Shown: positions 52,092 to 64,000 of the stretch, in pieces
How the letters are laid out: each line of letters starts with the position of its first letter
How positions within the stretch are numbered: position 1 is the first letter of the stretch
DNA from: Liolophura sinensis
Taxonomy: Eukaryota; Mollusca; Polyplacophora; Chitonida; Chitonidae
Length of the DNA stretch: 64,000 nucleotides
Reading direction: 5' to 3'
Assembly (NCBI RefSeq): GCF_032854445.1
Contig: NC_088301.1
Location: forward strand, 43,023,116-43,087,115
Notes under the pieces: generated by a model
Seen by the model: only the letters and a program-made list of their open reading frames with translations
Databases searched by the model: none
What the model was told of the DNA's origin: nothing
Position numbers and translations under genes: made by a program

Positions 52092-52128
52092 TTAGGGTTA
52101 GGGGGGTTAGGGTTAGGGGTTAGGGTTA
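52092..52128 (+). repeat. Interstitial telomere-like tract
   Basis: Five near-perfect TTAGGG units with extra G in two of them. Confidence 0.9.
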
Positions 52129-53556
52129 CATAAAACTGAAATACCATGATATCTTTCACAAATAAAACTATTACTCCATGTGCGGTGTAGCATCAGGCAT
52201 AATATTACGGTCAGCCATTGACTATAATTTACCATCCATACAAAATGGTCAATATGAATAAAAAATAGAATAATGAACATCAAAGTTTGAATAACATAAA
52301 TACTGTTGAATACTGTTCTTGAAAGTTCAATAGGCTAACCCATCTGATCTTGAGTGCTATGGGTTATCTTTCAACTTTCACTATAACAATATTTCTGTTA
52401 CTGACCCTAAGTTACTCAGCTTTGTAGCAATATATGCTGTATATTGTAGGTAGCCATGTTTAGAAAATTAAGAGTAATTCATGAAATGAAATATCATTCA
52501 GCAAAAACATAAACAAGGTGATTTATTTATTTATTTGTTATTCATCTGCTCAAAAATTTTGTTGTTGTTATCTTTGTGGGTGGAAAACAGCAGAATGCCT
52601 AGAAGCGGTGTACAGACAAATCAAACATTTCACCAAGCAACACAGTGTTTTGTCTGCACAAACTTTCTAAACGGTTAAGATTTGATTTTTTCTCATTGCT
52701 ACATGTTATAAGGGTCTTAAGAAGCAAGGATATGAAATATCCAGTAATTTGTTTCCGCTACATGTATTTAGGACCTAATCGTAATTTATGGAATAAAAAA
52801 ATTATCACCTAATAGCATAAATCCCAAACTGCGCCAAGACTGGACAACTACTCTTCCATTACATATGAGATCTGTTAGCCAAACATGAAATGACTGAATC
52901 TCTACATTACAGAAGCCATATGGGGTGTTATAAACCAATAATATTACACGAATCACACTACCCACAAAGGCTCGATTATACAGGGTTCAAACAGCAACTT
53001 CACAGCTTGCTAGTTTTAACCCCTGTATTTATGAGCAATTGCAAAGCCACTGAAACGCAGGGGTAAGCCACCAATATAATGCTTGAATTAAACTGCCTAT
53101 AGCAAGCAGTAGAAAATCAATAAGTGAAAATGTGTTGCTTCACAACTGGGATGCTTGCAGACATTATGTGGATCAACAACTAGGGTTCACATGTAAGGTA
53201 AATGACCTACTAATTTGTCATTCTAGCTATTAAGGACACTTTTTCTGGGAGTAAGTGACTATATCTTGAAGCATGCTCTCATCTCCTAGATAAGTTATAA
53301 AACTTCTAGTGGTAAAAAAACGAACAACGAACAAATGCTGGATGGATACACAATGGCAAACAGAAGATGGTTTGACACATTCTTCATATTTCAGTTCATA
53401 TGCACAAACCTAATATTTGGTTGAAGAGCATGAATCACCCATCATTATTCTGCAACATGTAAATATCTAGGTATATCTTAGCTTCTTAAATCTAATTTTT
53501 GTGCATTTTATTGTACAATGTAGTGTTTTATTCTTGAAAGTCTCCATGAAATACTT

Positions 53557-53707
53557 AATTTGTTTGGTTGGTGTTTTACACTGCACTCAAGAATATTACA
53601 CTTATACGATGGCAGCCAGCATTATGGTGGGAGGAAACTGGGAAGAGATCCATGACCATCCACAGATTGCTGGCAGACCTTCCCACGGGCAGCCGGATAT
53701 GAAGTCA
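53557..53707 (-). repeat. SINE family A, truncated copy A8 with target-site duplication
   Basis: Flanked by the 11-bp duplication ATGAAATACTT (53546-53556 and 53708-53718). Short at the head end, with an internal loss relative to A3. Confidence 0.88.
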
Positions 53708-55419
53708 ATGAAATACTTTAAACCAACAAATTAATATATCTCAAATCCTGTTATATTTCATGAACATGCCAACCACTGTGATTATTTCGTCAACCAATAC
53801 CATATAATAAAATGTGGATAACTGAAAGTGAAATGTGGTATATTTGTCAGGGATTTTTACTTATTAATTATTTAATACCGATACATCAAGCCATGATGAT
53901 AACAAAAACACAGTCAGTATTGGGTGAGAGTTTTGCCTCAGCAAATTTACATCTCCATTTGAAAAAGAGACAAGTTCTGTAAAGTGCCACCAAGTGCATG
54001 ATTCTGTTGGATAGTTTCAATGGGTATGTCCTTTTGAGTAGACAACGAAATGGACACTCTTGCCCCAAATCTAGAGACTGATCAACTCCCTCAAAGGTGT
54101 TCTAGTTACATGTATTCACCACAGACACCAGCTGAGTTAGCATACTCAGGCCAGCATCAGGCACTGAACCTTCTCCATTCAACCATATGCGCATTATATG
54201 TACACACTTGCTGTTAAAAAAAAATAAGACAGCTCAATATATCACCCATAAGAACAACACCAACTGAATAAGGAAAAAATCCTCAGACAGAATATGGACA
54301 GAAAAAGAAAAAAATACATGTAGTAGCCATTCATGCAATGCCATACATATAAGGTTATTAGGATGGCATATGCCTAGAGTAGTGGGATATATGCGTATGA
54401 CATACATTTTTACATAAAGTTTTGTTACTTCGGATTCAGAAATAACAAAAGTACAATCTTGACTTTTTGAATGGAGCAATATGTCTTTCTATAAATACAG
54501 TATTCCTTGATGAATTGACTTTTCAAGAAAACTGATTTCAAATGGTGCTAGAATTTATTGTTTGATCTATGCACCAAAAGAGACCAGGATTCTGGAAGAG
54601 GAACCAGCACATTACATGAATTCGCTTCCTGTTGTAAACAAATCTTCTCTGAAGAAAACATCAAGTTAAAGTCATACCCCTTGATAAGTGATTTACACTC
54701 TATCTCAAAAGTTTAAAAAATAAATAAAATTTAAAGATCACAGCATGAATTCATTTAATACATGCCAGAGAGTAATACACAATTACTCACATCTTTTAAT
54801 CTTTCTTTCTTGAGGTAACCAGGCAATTGGGGTTAAAAACCTGAATTATATAAAAAGTCTGCACATTGTTCAAGTATGATAGTATAATACAAATCTTAGT
54901 TTGAGAACTTTCATAATCTGTTGAAATGTATACATTTATGGTAAATGAACTAAACTTTCACCTAAGACCCAGTTGCACATTTTGCCTGATTCTGAGAATT
55001 CCATCGATCTTACAAACACTTTGTAAGTTTCTTAAGGAGGTATGATAATATCCTTGTGCAAGAATGTAACTTTCAGAACCAGCGGTAATATTTTATGACA
55101 TTTATGTACATGTGTAGTCTTAAAAGGCACTTTTAGGACCAAAATATAAGCCTTTCAGCAGTTTTCAACATTTAGGACATATATACTTAGGGCAAAAAAT
55201 GTTGAAAGAAAAGAAAAAAGAAAAGAAAAAAGAAACAGAAAAGGCAGAACTAATTTTGCAACACCTAGTTCAAGCTGAAAGGAAATGGTACATGAAGGAA
55301 GGATCCGGGTCAGTTGCTATAGCTTCCTCTAGAGGCACTGATTTCAAATGGTGCTAGATAATTTAGAATGGGACAAGCTCTATCCACCAGCTGAAATCAG
55401 TCTCCTAGAGTGCAATGAT

Positions 55420-56295
55420 TGAACCAGCAGCGGTGAAGAGGGCATCAACAGTCAGCGAAGAGAGACATCAGCCATCAGCAGGTAGCAAGGGACACCAACA
55501 GCATATGAGAGAGCACCAGTACACCCATCAGCCATGGAGTAGAGCATCAACAAACTATAAGTGACTGAGAAAAGCATCAACCCCAGTCCAGCAGTGGAGA
55601 AGGGCATCACCACACCTTTAGCAACTGGAAACAGGATTTGCACACCTTCAGCAACTGAGGAAAGCATCATCAAAAATTCCGAAACTGGTAAAGGATTAAC
55701 ACATCTTCAGCAACTGAAAAGAGCATATCTTCAGCACCACAGAAAACTATCAGCACACTTTCAGCAAACTTAAAAACATGCTACATGTACCATTAGTAAC
55801 TGACAGGCCATCAAAACAACACGGTATCGGAAATTGCGATTAGCACTATCACATAACCAAAACAAACCAATGCACTAAAACCACCTTACAAGATTATCTG
55901 TGTGCCTTCAGCATTTCAGGAGAGCACCAGAGCAATGTCCACATTTCAGAAAATCACCAGTGCACCCTCTTCATTTCAGAAGAGAACCAGTGTAACATTT
56001 CGCAAGAGCAATAGTACACCTTCATCAAATAAGAAGAGCACTACTGCCTATTCAGCAAATGAGAAGGGTACTACCAAAATGCTTACATTTTCTTCCCAGT
56101 AAATGGGAAGAACACGAATGTTTCTTCATCATTTAAGAAGAGCACTAGCACACATATAGCAAATGAGAATTGTTAAAGCACACACCTAGCAATTGAGGGC
56201 ACGAGTGATACATCACCATTTAAGAAAAACACTAGCACACAGTTACATAGGAATTGAGAAGAACACTAATACACATTTAGGAACTAAGAAGATCA
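55420..56295. repeat. Degenerate minisatellite, unit about 30-36 bp
   Basis: Recurring blocks such as GAAGAGGGCATCA, CACCTTCAGCAACTGA and AGAAGAGCACTAGCACACA, spaced 30-36 bp, with strong divergence. Open frames on the plus strand translate to Ser/Thr-rich near-repeats (FQKITSAPSSFQKRTS) and are taken as repeat, not gene. Confidence 0.75.
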
Positions 56296-59084
56296 CCAAC
56301 ATAAAGAAATCATAGGATTATGAGGGCTGCAGGATAATCCATATGGGGATTTGAGGACATGAGAGTAAAACAAATGGAATCAACGGAGCCCTGAGAAAAT
56401 AAAGGCGCCACTGATGGAGAAGGTATCATAAAACCAACAACAAAGCACAGTGCATAAACTGGTTAAAATCAGCAAAGGATAAGCTAGGGGTTTGGTTCAA
56501 TAAGCGACAAGATCACCATCAAAAAGTTTTATACAGTAAGCAACGTTACCAGAAGCAACATGAATTCATAGCATAAGCATGCCAAGATACTTATGATAGA
56601 ATTACTTATACAGTGGTTAAGGTAGCAGTCAAAGGATGCGAATCTAAAACTGTAAAGAGTGCAGAAAAAGACTGACATGCACAGAAGTATACATGCATAT
56701 ATCACTAGCAATAATTAAGAACATCCTTGGAAACATTGGATAAACCTTCTCTCTGACAAATAAATTTAACGGTAAAGTGTTACTTTATCTTTACATACAC
56801 ATGTAGATATACCGAATGAAAGAAATTAGCTTTGTATTTCATTCTTCCAAAAATTGATTGTGTCATCATGCAGTCACAAGAAAATGGGGTGTTGAAAAGA
56901 AGAACGTGTATAACATTTTCAGCTTACTAGAATGTTAGAACATAGATTAGCAGGCTCAATGGAGATTTCATGGCTGGGAAGTCATAAAAATATGCCAGAC
57001 AAATGATGTGAAGTCCAATAAAGGACACCATACACAAGCAAATATTTTTATGATAAAATTTTTATGACAAATGAAGAGTGGGGACACACGAAACAAACAA
57101 AGGCCAGTTCACATCTCTCCCTCTACACTACATGTAATAATATCCGGACTGAATAATAGGTCAAACATTATCAGAGCCTAAAAAAAATCTCAGGGAGAAA
57201 ATAAGCACAGCTCTCTAGAATAAGAGAAGCTAGAATAAGAACTATACTACTACTGTACAGACTGGTACACCAAGAGTGATTAGTTGGTGAAAAGTAAGGT
57301 TACGTTAAAACTGAATTAGTTTTAATCACACAAAATTTCATATGACTTTTCACCACTGTAAATTATTACAGATGAGTAATTAGTCAGTGAAAAATTTTAT
57401 TGTCAGTGTACTACATACTTAGTTTTATGGCTCGAGTGGCCAAAGTTATTCATCTCATTTAAGGAATAAAAAACAGTAGTTTCTGTGGTATATATGTTCT
57501 ACCATTATTCATCAAAGAAATAGAAGAATTTTTCATTAACCAAGCTTTCAGGCAGCAACAATGATATCTGTATAAATAGATGTTACCTGCATTTTGCACT
57601 ACAAATTCGACATTCACCAGTATATGCCTACATGTACATGATTACTGTTTGTACTACAGCCTTAGGAAACACACTAGACAGCCACCTACACCTGAGCAGT
57701 GACCTTGCACTGGCAGCAGAAAAATTATCCAATGTTCCAGCCCAAGGCACATATTACCCTAAATGCCTCATCTCCACTCCATATCAGTTAGCATAAGAAA
57801 AGCCTCTAAAGGCCTGCATGCAAATGGACACGGAAAGAGAGAGAGAAAAACACATCTGTTCCAAAATTGCAAAATGCAAATATTAACATTCATACCTGAT
57901 TCAGGACAGAGGAATATAGACAGCAAAGGATTAGTATGTGCTATAGACCTCATGCTAATGAATGGGTCAGCAATACAGTTTTTGCTGACAGTCATCCTAT
58001 AGATGGCCTGGTGTGTCTAGCTCGTTGGCACATATTCAACAAGCATGGCCATAGGGTGCATCCAAGCCGATTTGAAATGGTGTACATGAACATATACATG
58101 TATGTATAGTTGGTGCATTTGAGATGATGGTTCCCAGTGTTATACATGAGTAACACAGCAGTGGATAGAGCAGAATGAGTAGCAGGCCAGAATACAGGCC
58201 ACTATTGATTTCTGGACAGCTGATGGACAAGGTACCCTGGGGGTTGAAACATACCAATTTGTTACTGTTTTTGCTCTAGTCTGGAAATTAAAGCCTTGGA
58301 TGACACAGGCTGATAGATCTAGAGCCTTGATGAGAAAGAAGACATAACTTGCTGGTTTGCTTATGTCAGAGTTAATAAGATATGTAAGACTGAACCACCC
58401 ATGTTGGTAGGGATATGTGATATAAGGCGAGCCAGACCACAACAGCTGTTGTGGTGTTGGTCAGTGAACAAAGACTCCGGGCTGCTGAGAAGCCAACTGC
58501 ACATTCAATTGCTGAGATGTCATACACACAAGATGGGTGAATGGGCAAGGCCATGAATACAAGTGTGCCACATGGCCAACCACTATGTAGGTGTGAAAGT
58601 GGTTCTACAAGACCAGTGCAAACTCCAAATGTCGTGTGATCTAGACATGCAATGATCATGCAATTTATGCTGACATTGACGTTCACAATATATACAGTCT
58701 CACGACAAATAATTGGGTATGGTCAGGTATTGGATTCTGCACATGACTGCCAATAAACATATTGCTTGCTGTATCCAAATTACAAAAACCTAATTAAACC
58801 AGGCTGTAAACTTTATGTTAGAATTCTAATAAATAGCAAGTTTAAGTTACAGAATATCTAGAGTATTATTTCATTTCTAGTTTTGGGCGTGTGATCATCA
58901 CACTGCTTGCCGAACATTAGGAATGAGATTTGCACATCTGAATTTATACCTCCCACACTCTTGATATTGACGAGTGTATGGTACTGGCACACCTATATGT
59001 TGTTTTAGGGATGCAAATCACACCTAAAATTTGATGACAGTGTTTCTGCCCTCCTTGGTGGTGAGCATTTGATTAAATCCTGAC

Positions 59085-59288
59085 ACTGGCAGAACAGGTG
59101 CATGCATTTCACAGTTACATTTATGAATCCCTGAACTGACAGAACAGGTGCCTGCATTTCACAGTTACATTTGATTCCCCCAACTGACAGAACACGTGCA
59201 ATCAATTACACAGTTACATCTGTGATTCTCCCAACTGACAGAACAGGTGCCAGCAGAAGAGTTGAATGCATTACACAGTTACATCTGG
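59085..59288. repeat. Tandem repeat, four copies of about 50 bp
   Basis: Copies start at 59085, 59135, 59183 and 59234 with ACTGACAGAACAGGTGC and later CACAGTTACAT; the last carries about 15 extra bases. Confidence 0.88.
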
Positions 59289-62200
59289 GACTTTACACCT
59301 TAAATCTAACCTGAAAGCAAACAGGCTATATACCAAGACAGACAAAATGGTGCACTAAACATTGAAACCTATGCATTAAATTCACAAGTACCAGCAACTG
59401 CCTTCTTCAATATGCTTGGTTATATGTTGCATTAACATGTTGAGGAACTGAATATCAAGATAGGCAATATACCAGGTGCACATAAAATATGTCACAAAAA
59501 AAAGGTCAGATGCTTACAGATTTCTCTCTGAGCTGTAGCCATGATAAAGGTATGCTGTTTCCCCCATGTCAACAGTAGGATCTCCCATATATATACACAC
59601 AAACATCTCAGCAATTGGCTTGTCACTGACCACACTGCTGATGCTAGCAGCTACGCCTCAACAGTGACTAGGTCTCCATAGCAGGCTTCAGCACTGGCAA
59701 TAGCAAAGCCAGCTTCCAACACTATAGGGACAGGCCTTTATGCCGTTCTTGGCAGCACTTACAATCAATAACCCATCAATCACTGCCTGTCGTTGGCTCC
59801 AGTCAAAGAGGTATATGAATTCAAACACCCCACCACAACCATAGTCCTATACCTCAACCCAATGGTTGGATTGAGGGAAGAAAAATCGTCACATTTAACA
59901 GACTGTCTTCTACTCAGCTGCACTCAATTACCGCCCCCACCCTGCCGCCACAAAATCCTCCCTCACCACACCTCTACCTTGCGGGAAAGTAATACCTTTT
60001 TTTTTTTTACTTGTACATGTATATATCCACTACCAATCCTCTCTGTTCACTCCAAGAGCTGCAAACATCAAGCTTTTGCTGAGAGCCATTAAGTGTCATG
60101 ACTGTGGAGTTTTGAACAAACACAGCAAGCTGAGATAGTGCCAGGTGGGTTAAATTTAGAGGACCTGGTAAAGTATATGACACAACATGACTGGCTCTTG
60201 GAAATCAAGTTCTTGCCTGTCTCTATAATGATCAATATGCCTTCTGCAGTGGGGCGTCTTGGTCAGTGGGAAATTATGTTGAGCACTGACTGGAACATGG
60301 ACAGGTTTCATCATGTACCACCGCCTAAAGATCTGTACCCACAACTACACAGCTAAATACCACAGGTGAATATATTACCTGCCTGCATTCTGGCTGAACA
60401 TGTTTAATACTAGGGTGTCTGAGTACAGTATGGTTACTCAGTGGACAGGCTGATTCACATGTGTATGATCTTGAACTTTATTGTAAATGGTGAATGATAT
60501 GAACTAAGCTGTTGTATAGTTGTATATTCACCTTTTACATCACCAGGGGATGATTTCACAAAGCCAGTTTTGACTTAAGTTGAAATTTGATACATGATTT
60601 TAGATGTTTTTTTCTGAGCCCTGTAATTAAAATTTTGACCACCTGATCAATGTGTTTAATAATAAAATGTGTCAAAATTTCATGTTTCATTACTGAAAGC
60701 TAAACATTGTGAGAATGGTTTAAATTTTGACTTAAGTCAGAAATGTCTTTGTGGAACCGCTCCCAGCAGACTTTAAGCACAAAGGCTTAATCATGAATGT
60801 TTAGTTGCTCTTTATAAAATTATATGTTGTGTTATCGCCAAATATAAATAATACAGCAAAACTTAATAATTGTTTTTATTTTATATTTACTGATTTTGCA
60901 AGCATTATACATGTAGTGTATATACAGTACATGAACACCATTATAAACCATTATATTGGTATCTGTTGTACACACATGGCATTAGACCTTCAGATGCACA
61001 CACGTTTACTGCATACAGGCTTGCATGTACTAAGACCTATAAGGCTAACACTATCAAATGAAAAGCTAACAGTCAGCTTGTGTATTAGTCAGAGAACTAT
61101 ACATGCTGGTGTCAGTGCCACTGAAAGTATCTAATAACACATACAAGGAAATACACAGGCAAGTACATGCATGCAAAATCTGCTGGTATTTACTCTGCAT
61201 TAGTAAATCTAATGCAAACTCTCTGCAAATATGGGGATGCTCTTAAACTACTGTGAGAATACAATATACCGAGAACTTCACCAAAATAAAGTGGTTAAAT
61301 TTGGTTAGCTGTTTTCTATGCCACTTCCCAGCCATTTGCCATGTAACAATTAGACAAACCAATTTGAAGGTTATGTGAACAAAAAATGTGCTGCATGTAA
61401 ATAAATGCCCAAGTAGACGTTGGTGTAACAAAATGCTATGGGATCTACAAAGTGGAAATGTTGTAATAGCGTCCATTGAATCTCTTCCCAATGGAAGGGA
61501 AGCTGATAAAACAGAATGCACAAACATCAAACACTACTTAGCCCAGGCTTAGTCCATCAGCAGCATTGTGTTATTGTCATTGTGTGGACATGTGAAGCCG
61601 TCAATCAGTTATAAACCAAAACGGCCATTCTAATAGCCCGAACCTATTATCTGCTGTGCCCATTACCCACTGTTAAGAAAATACCAGCCTTTTCAATGAA
61701 TAATGAGCACCCTAAACTCGGATCTGACTTGTAATGTAAACAACTTGTACAACATACACCACAGAAACACTACATCCTGCAAACTGGGGATATCAAATGT
61801 TCTGTCCAGCGAAATGTGGGTAGGGTTGACGAGTCCATCATTATGGTCAGTGGCATGTATGCCTGGGAATTATATTCATGAATGGAATCAATATGTCCTA
61901 ATGCTTGGTCAAAACTTGCCCTGTTCAATGTCCAGTTCTTTCCAGGGAATAAACCTATATCAGTCTCTATGTTGCTGGGATTTTCATTCGGAGGTATTGT
62001 AAAGGCTGCCATCAGGAAGATAACGATCCATGCCAGCCTTCTCCCTGAAGCCGATCTCCATATATGGTAATGAGGAACTACCTAATTAAGATAGCACTCC
62101 CATGGTTACTAGCTTATAATACACGTACAATCGTGGTTAGCTAAACAGATGTGATGGTATCAGGATAGGACAGGCCCCACTGTACATGTTCACACATTGC

Positions 62201-63911
62201 CGTTCTTTGAACAAGTTGAGATGGCATCAGCATGTGAATGTACTGATCCACCAATCACATCACTGTCAGAGCTTGCATCTATCAACAGCTTATCAGACCA
62301 TACTCAGATTTCTTTTCGATCCAAACATTCACATTTGCATCATCTCAACATGTTGCTGCACAATCAACTAAAACACCAGTTTCATAAAGGACATTATATT
62401 AACTTCTGAACACACTAAAATTAATGGAAAGTGAACAAAATGTTACATGCGCAATCATCTCAAGTATTTGGTGAAATAAAAGAAATTATGTCCATAACCG
62501 TTTTTGATTCTCTAAATTTGACGGGGAGCAGGAGAACAGCTGATCACCACCTACAAATCCATGCCACGCAAAATTAGAGAGGTAAATGAAGTTACAACAT
62601 TTGAATGGTTACCCGAAAACAATGGACACTCTGAATTATGCAAAGATGTAATATGTTCCTATTTCGCTTTACTTGAGGCATACAAGACCTTCATTGTGTT
62701 TCCCTGTGGTTTAATTACAGCAGTACTTGAAAATTCAAGCAATTTCATCGTCATATGAAAAGGCCATCAATACAGTTGACTGGAGTGACAAAGGATAAAG
62801 TTGGTGCCTTTATCCAGGTGATCTGATCAATAAAACACTATACAGCATAATCAATTATTGTGCCTTACAAACCATACCAGTGCCCAAACAAACAACGTCA
62901 TCACTGGACAGAACAAAACCTTTCTCTGCAATACCAGGGATAACAACAAAATCAACCTTATCTCAAAGCTTTCCTGTTAAATAGTGAGAAAAATCTGCTT
63001 AAAATGTAGATCTGCAAGCCATGGGCAAATAGCGCAGAAGCCCTTAGGTCCACTGCCTGCCCAAAGAATAGTTGCTATGGACCACAGAATTGTTTGGTTG
63101 CTATGAATAAAAACAATTGTAACAGTTTACAGATGGCCATCACAGGCTATTGGTCTCTTATAGGGAAAATATCCAATGTGCAAAATAGGTTTTAATACAG
63201 ACTGTAAATACAACAGCACAATATTTCATTATCCATGTTAACCAGCTGATCTCTACACAGTTTGGAGCAGCACAAATTAAAGAATAATGACATTTCTTGA
63301 ATGGCAAAGGTTATAATGGTAAAAATATTAAAAGAGCTAAGAATATATGGCTTATTTGCATTGAGAATAAGCTGCATTTCCACAAAATGGAAACTATCAC
63401 TACAGAAAGAGCACAAAAAAAAAAACCAAAAAAAAAAAACAGGTGAACATCACTCTCCCTTAAGGTTGTAAACTTTACAACTGTTTTTCTGTTGACAATC
63501 ACCTTGCTTATTTGGCAACATAAATTCATGCAAGACTATTCATTCCCCCATTGCCCCACCCACCCTCTCCACCAATCAAAATAGGAAACACTATAACCAG
63601 TTTATTTCCCTTGGGAAATTCCCCACAATCTTTGGCGTGGAGTACAATAGTATGTAATAGCTAACCTCTCAGCCACCCCTGGACATGTAGGCTTCCTCAA
63701 TTCTCCATCCACTACAAGACGTACTTCATACAATTAGTTGACATGAACTGCACACATAATCAGTTACCAATGGCAGCAGGATTAATGTATATGCATATCA
63801 ACTCTACATCAACTCAAGTCTTCACATCCAACAACTCCAGCTGAAGAGGGTTTTCATGTTAATAGCAGGTTTCTTGGATAAATTAATGATCTCCAAGAAA
63901 CAGTAACTTAC

Positions 63912-63982
63912 TATGATGGTCTGGTGCTGTCCTCTCACAGACATTTCTAATTCCACCTGCCCTAGCTAACGCAGGCCTTAAG
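63912..63982 (-). CDS. Possible upstream exon of the unrecognised gene
   Basis: Acceptor GTCTTCAG, open frame LRPALARAGGIRNVCERTAP then DHH, donor A|GTAAGT. Good splice signals, GC-richer than its surroundings and protein-like, but it leaves phase 1 and exon A needs phase 0. At least one more exon must lie between, or it belongs to another gene. Confidence 0.45.
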
Positions 63983-64000
63983 CTGAAGACATGTATATCT

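Larger units (their letters stand above)
51948..63911. other. Repeat-rich DNA upstream of exon A, no exon supported
   Basis: 12 kb, probably intron of the unrecognised gene. It holds a telomere-like tract, SINE A8, a (GAAAA)n tract at 55204-55250 and two minisatellites. I found no minus-strand exon that joins exon A in phase. Confidence 0.45.

Noticed and set aside
55561-56102. 70- and 66-codon Ser/Thr-rich frames
   Set aside because: Products of the degenerate minisatellite, interrupted by stops.
59517-59545. Minus-strand ATG reading MATAQREI before a GTAAGC donor, considered as the first exon of the unrecognised gene
   Set aside because: Leaves phase 1; joining to exon A would create a stop.

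Overview
The window is animal nuclear DNA, most likely from a lophotrochozoan and probably a mollusc; a brachiopod or annelid is not excluded. Genes have GT-AG introns, introns and intergenic DNA are AT-rich, and the motif TACATGTA recurs throughout. tRNA-derived SINEs are scattered through the window. Family A, with a tail reading AATAAATAAATAAA after a conserved 'ttgagtacggcgtaaaa' block, is the kind seen in mollusc and other lophotrochozoan genomes. No bacterial-type gene, rRNA, recognisable tRNA gene or CRISPR array is visible.

Layout, left to right. (1) 1-790: a pyrimidine-rich minisatellite that runs off the left edge. (2) About 1782-12922, plus strand: a Notch ligand of the Jagged/Delta (DSL) class. 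Exons encode a signal peptide, an MNNL region, a DSL domain and two EGF repeats; both candidate last exons stop without a membrane segment. Its introns hold a tandem repeat, an inverted pair of AACACAA-rich elements, a reverse-transcriptase fossil, a TA microsatellite and a 30-bp-arm palindrome. (3) 14475-23726, plus strand: Bicaudal-D (BICD), the dynein/dynactin cargo adaptor, as one short first exon, a 6.7-kb intron and one 2.3-kb exon. That exon carries a single frame break at 23059-23064. A long probable 3' UTR ends near 28.06 kb. (4) 31125-36853, minus strand: NAA10 (ARD1), catalytic subunit of the NatA N-terminal acetyltransferase, in seven exons. (5) 38160-39600: a second minisatellite with a 49-bp higher-order block. 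(6) 41958-51947, possibly reaching 63982 and beyond, minus strand: the 3' half of a gene I do not recognise, six well-phased exons giving about 409 C-terminal residues. Its introns and upstream DNA hold SINEs, an interstitial telomere-like tract and two more minisatellites.

The four genes are not an operon and share no obvious pathway. The DSL ligand and BICD are in tandem; BICD and NAA10 converge, with about 3 kb between their inferred 3' ends. The most notable points are the apparently short, secreted DSL ligand, the BICD frame break and its aromatic-rich C-terminal tail, and the unrecognised minus-strand gene.
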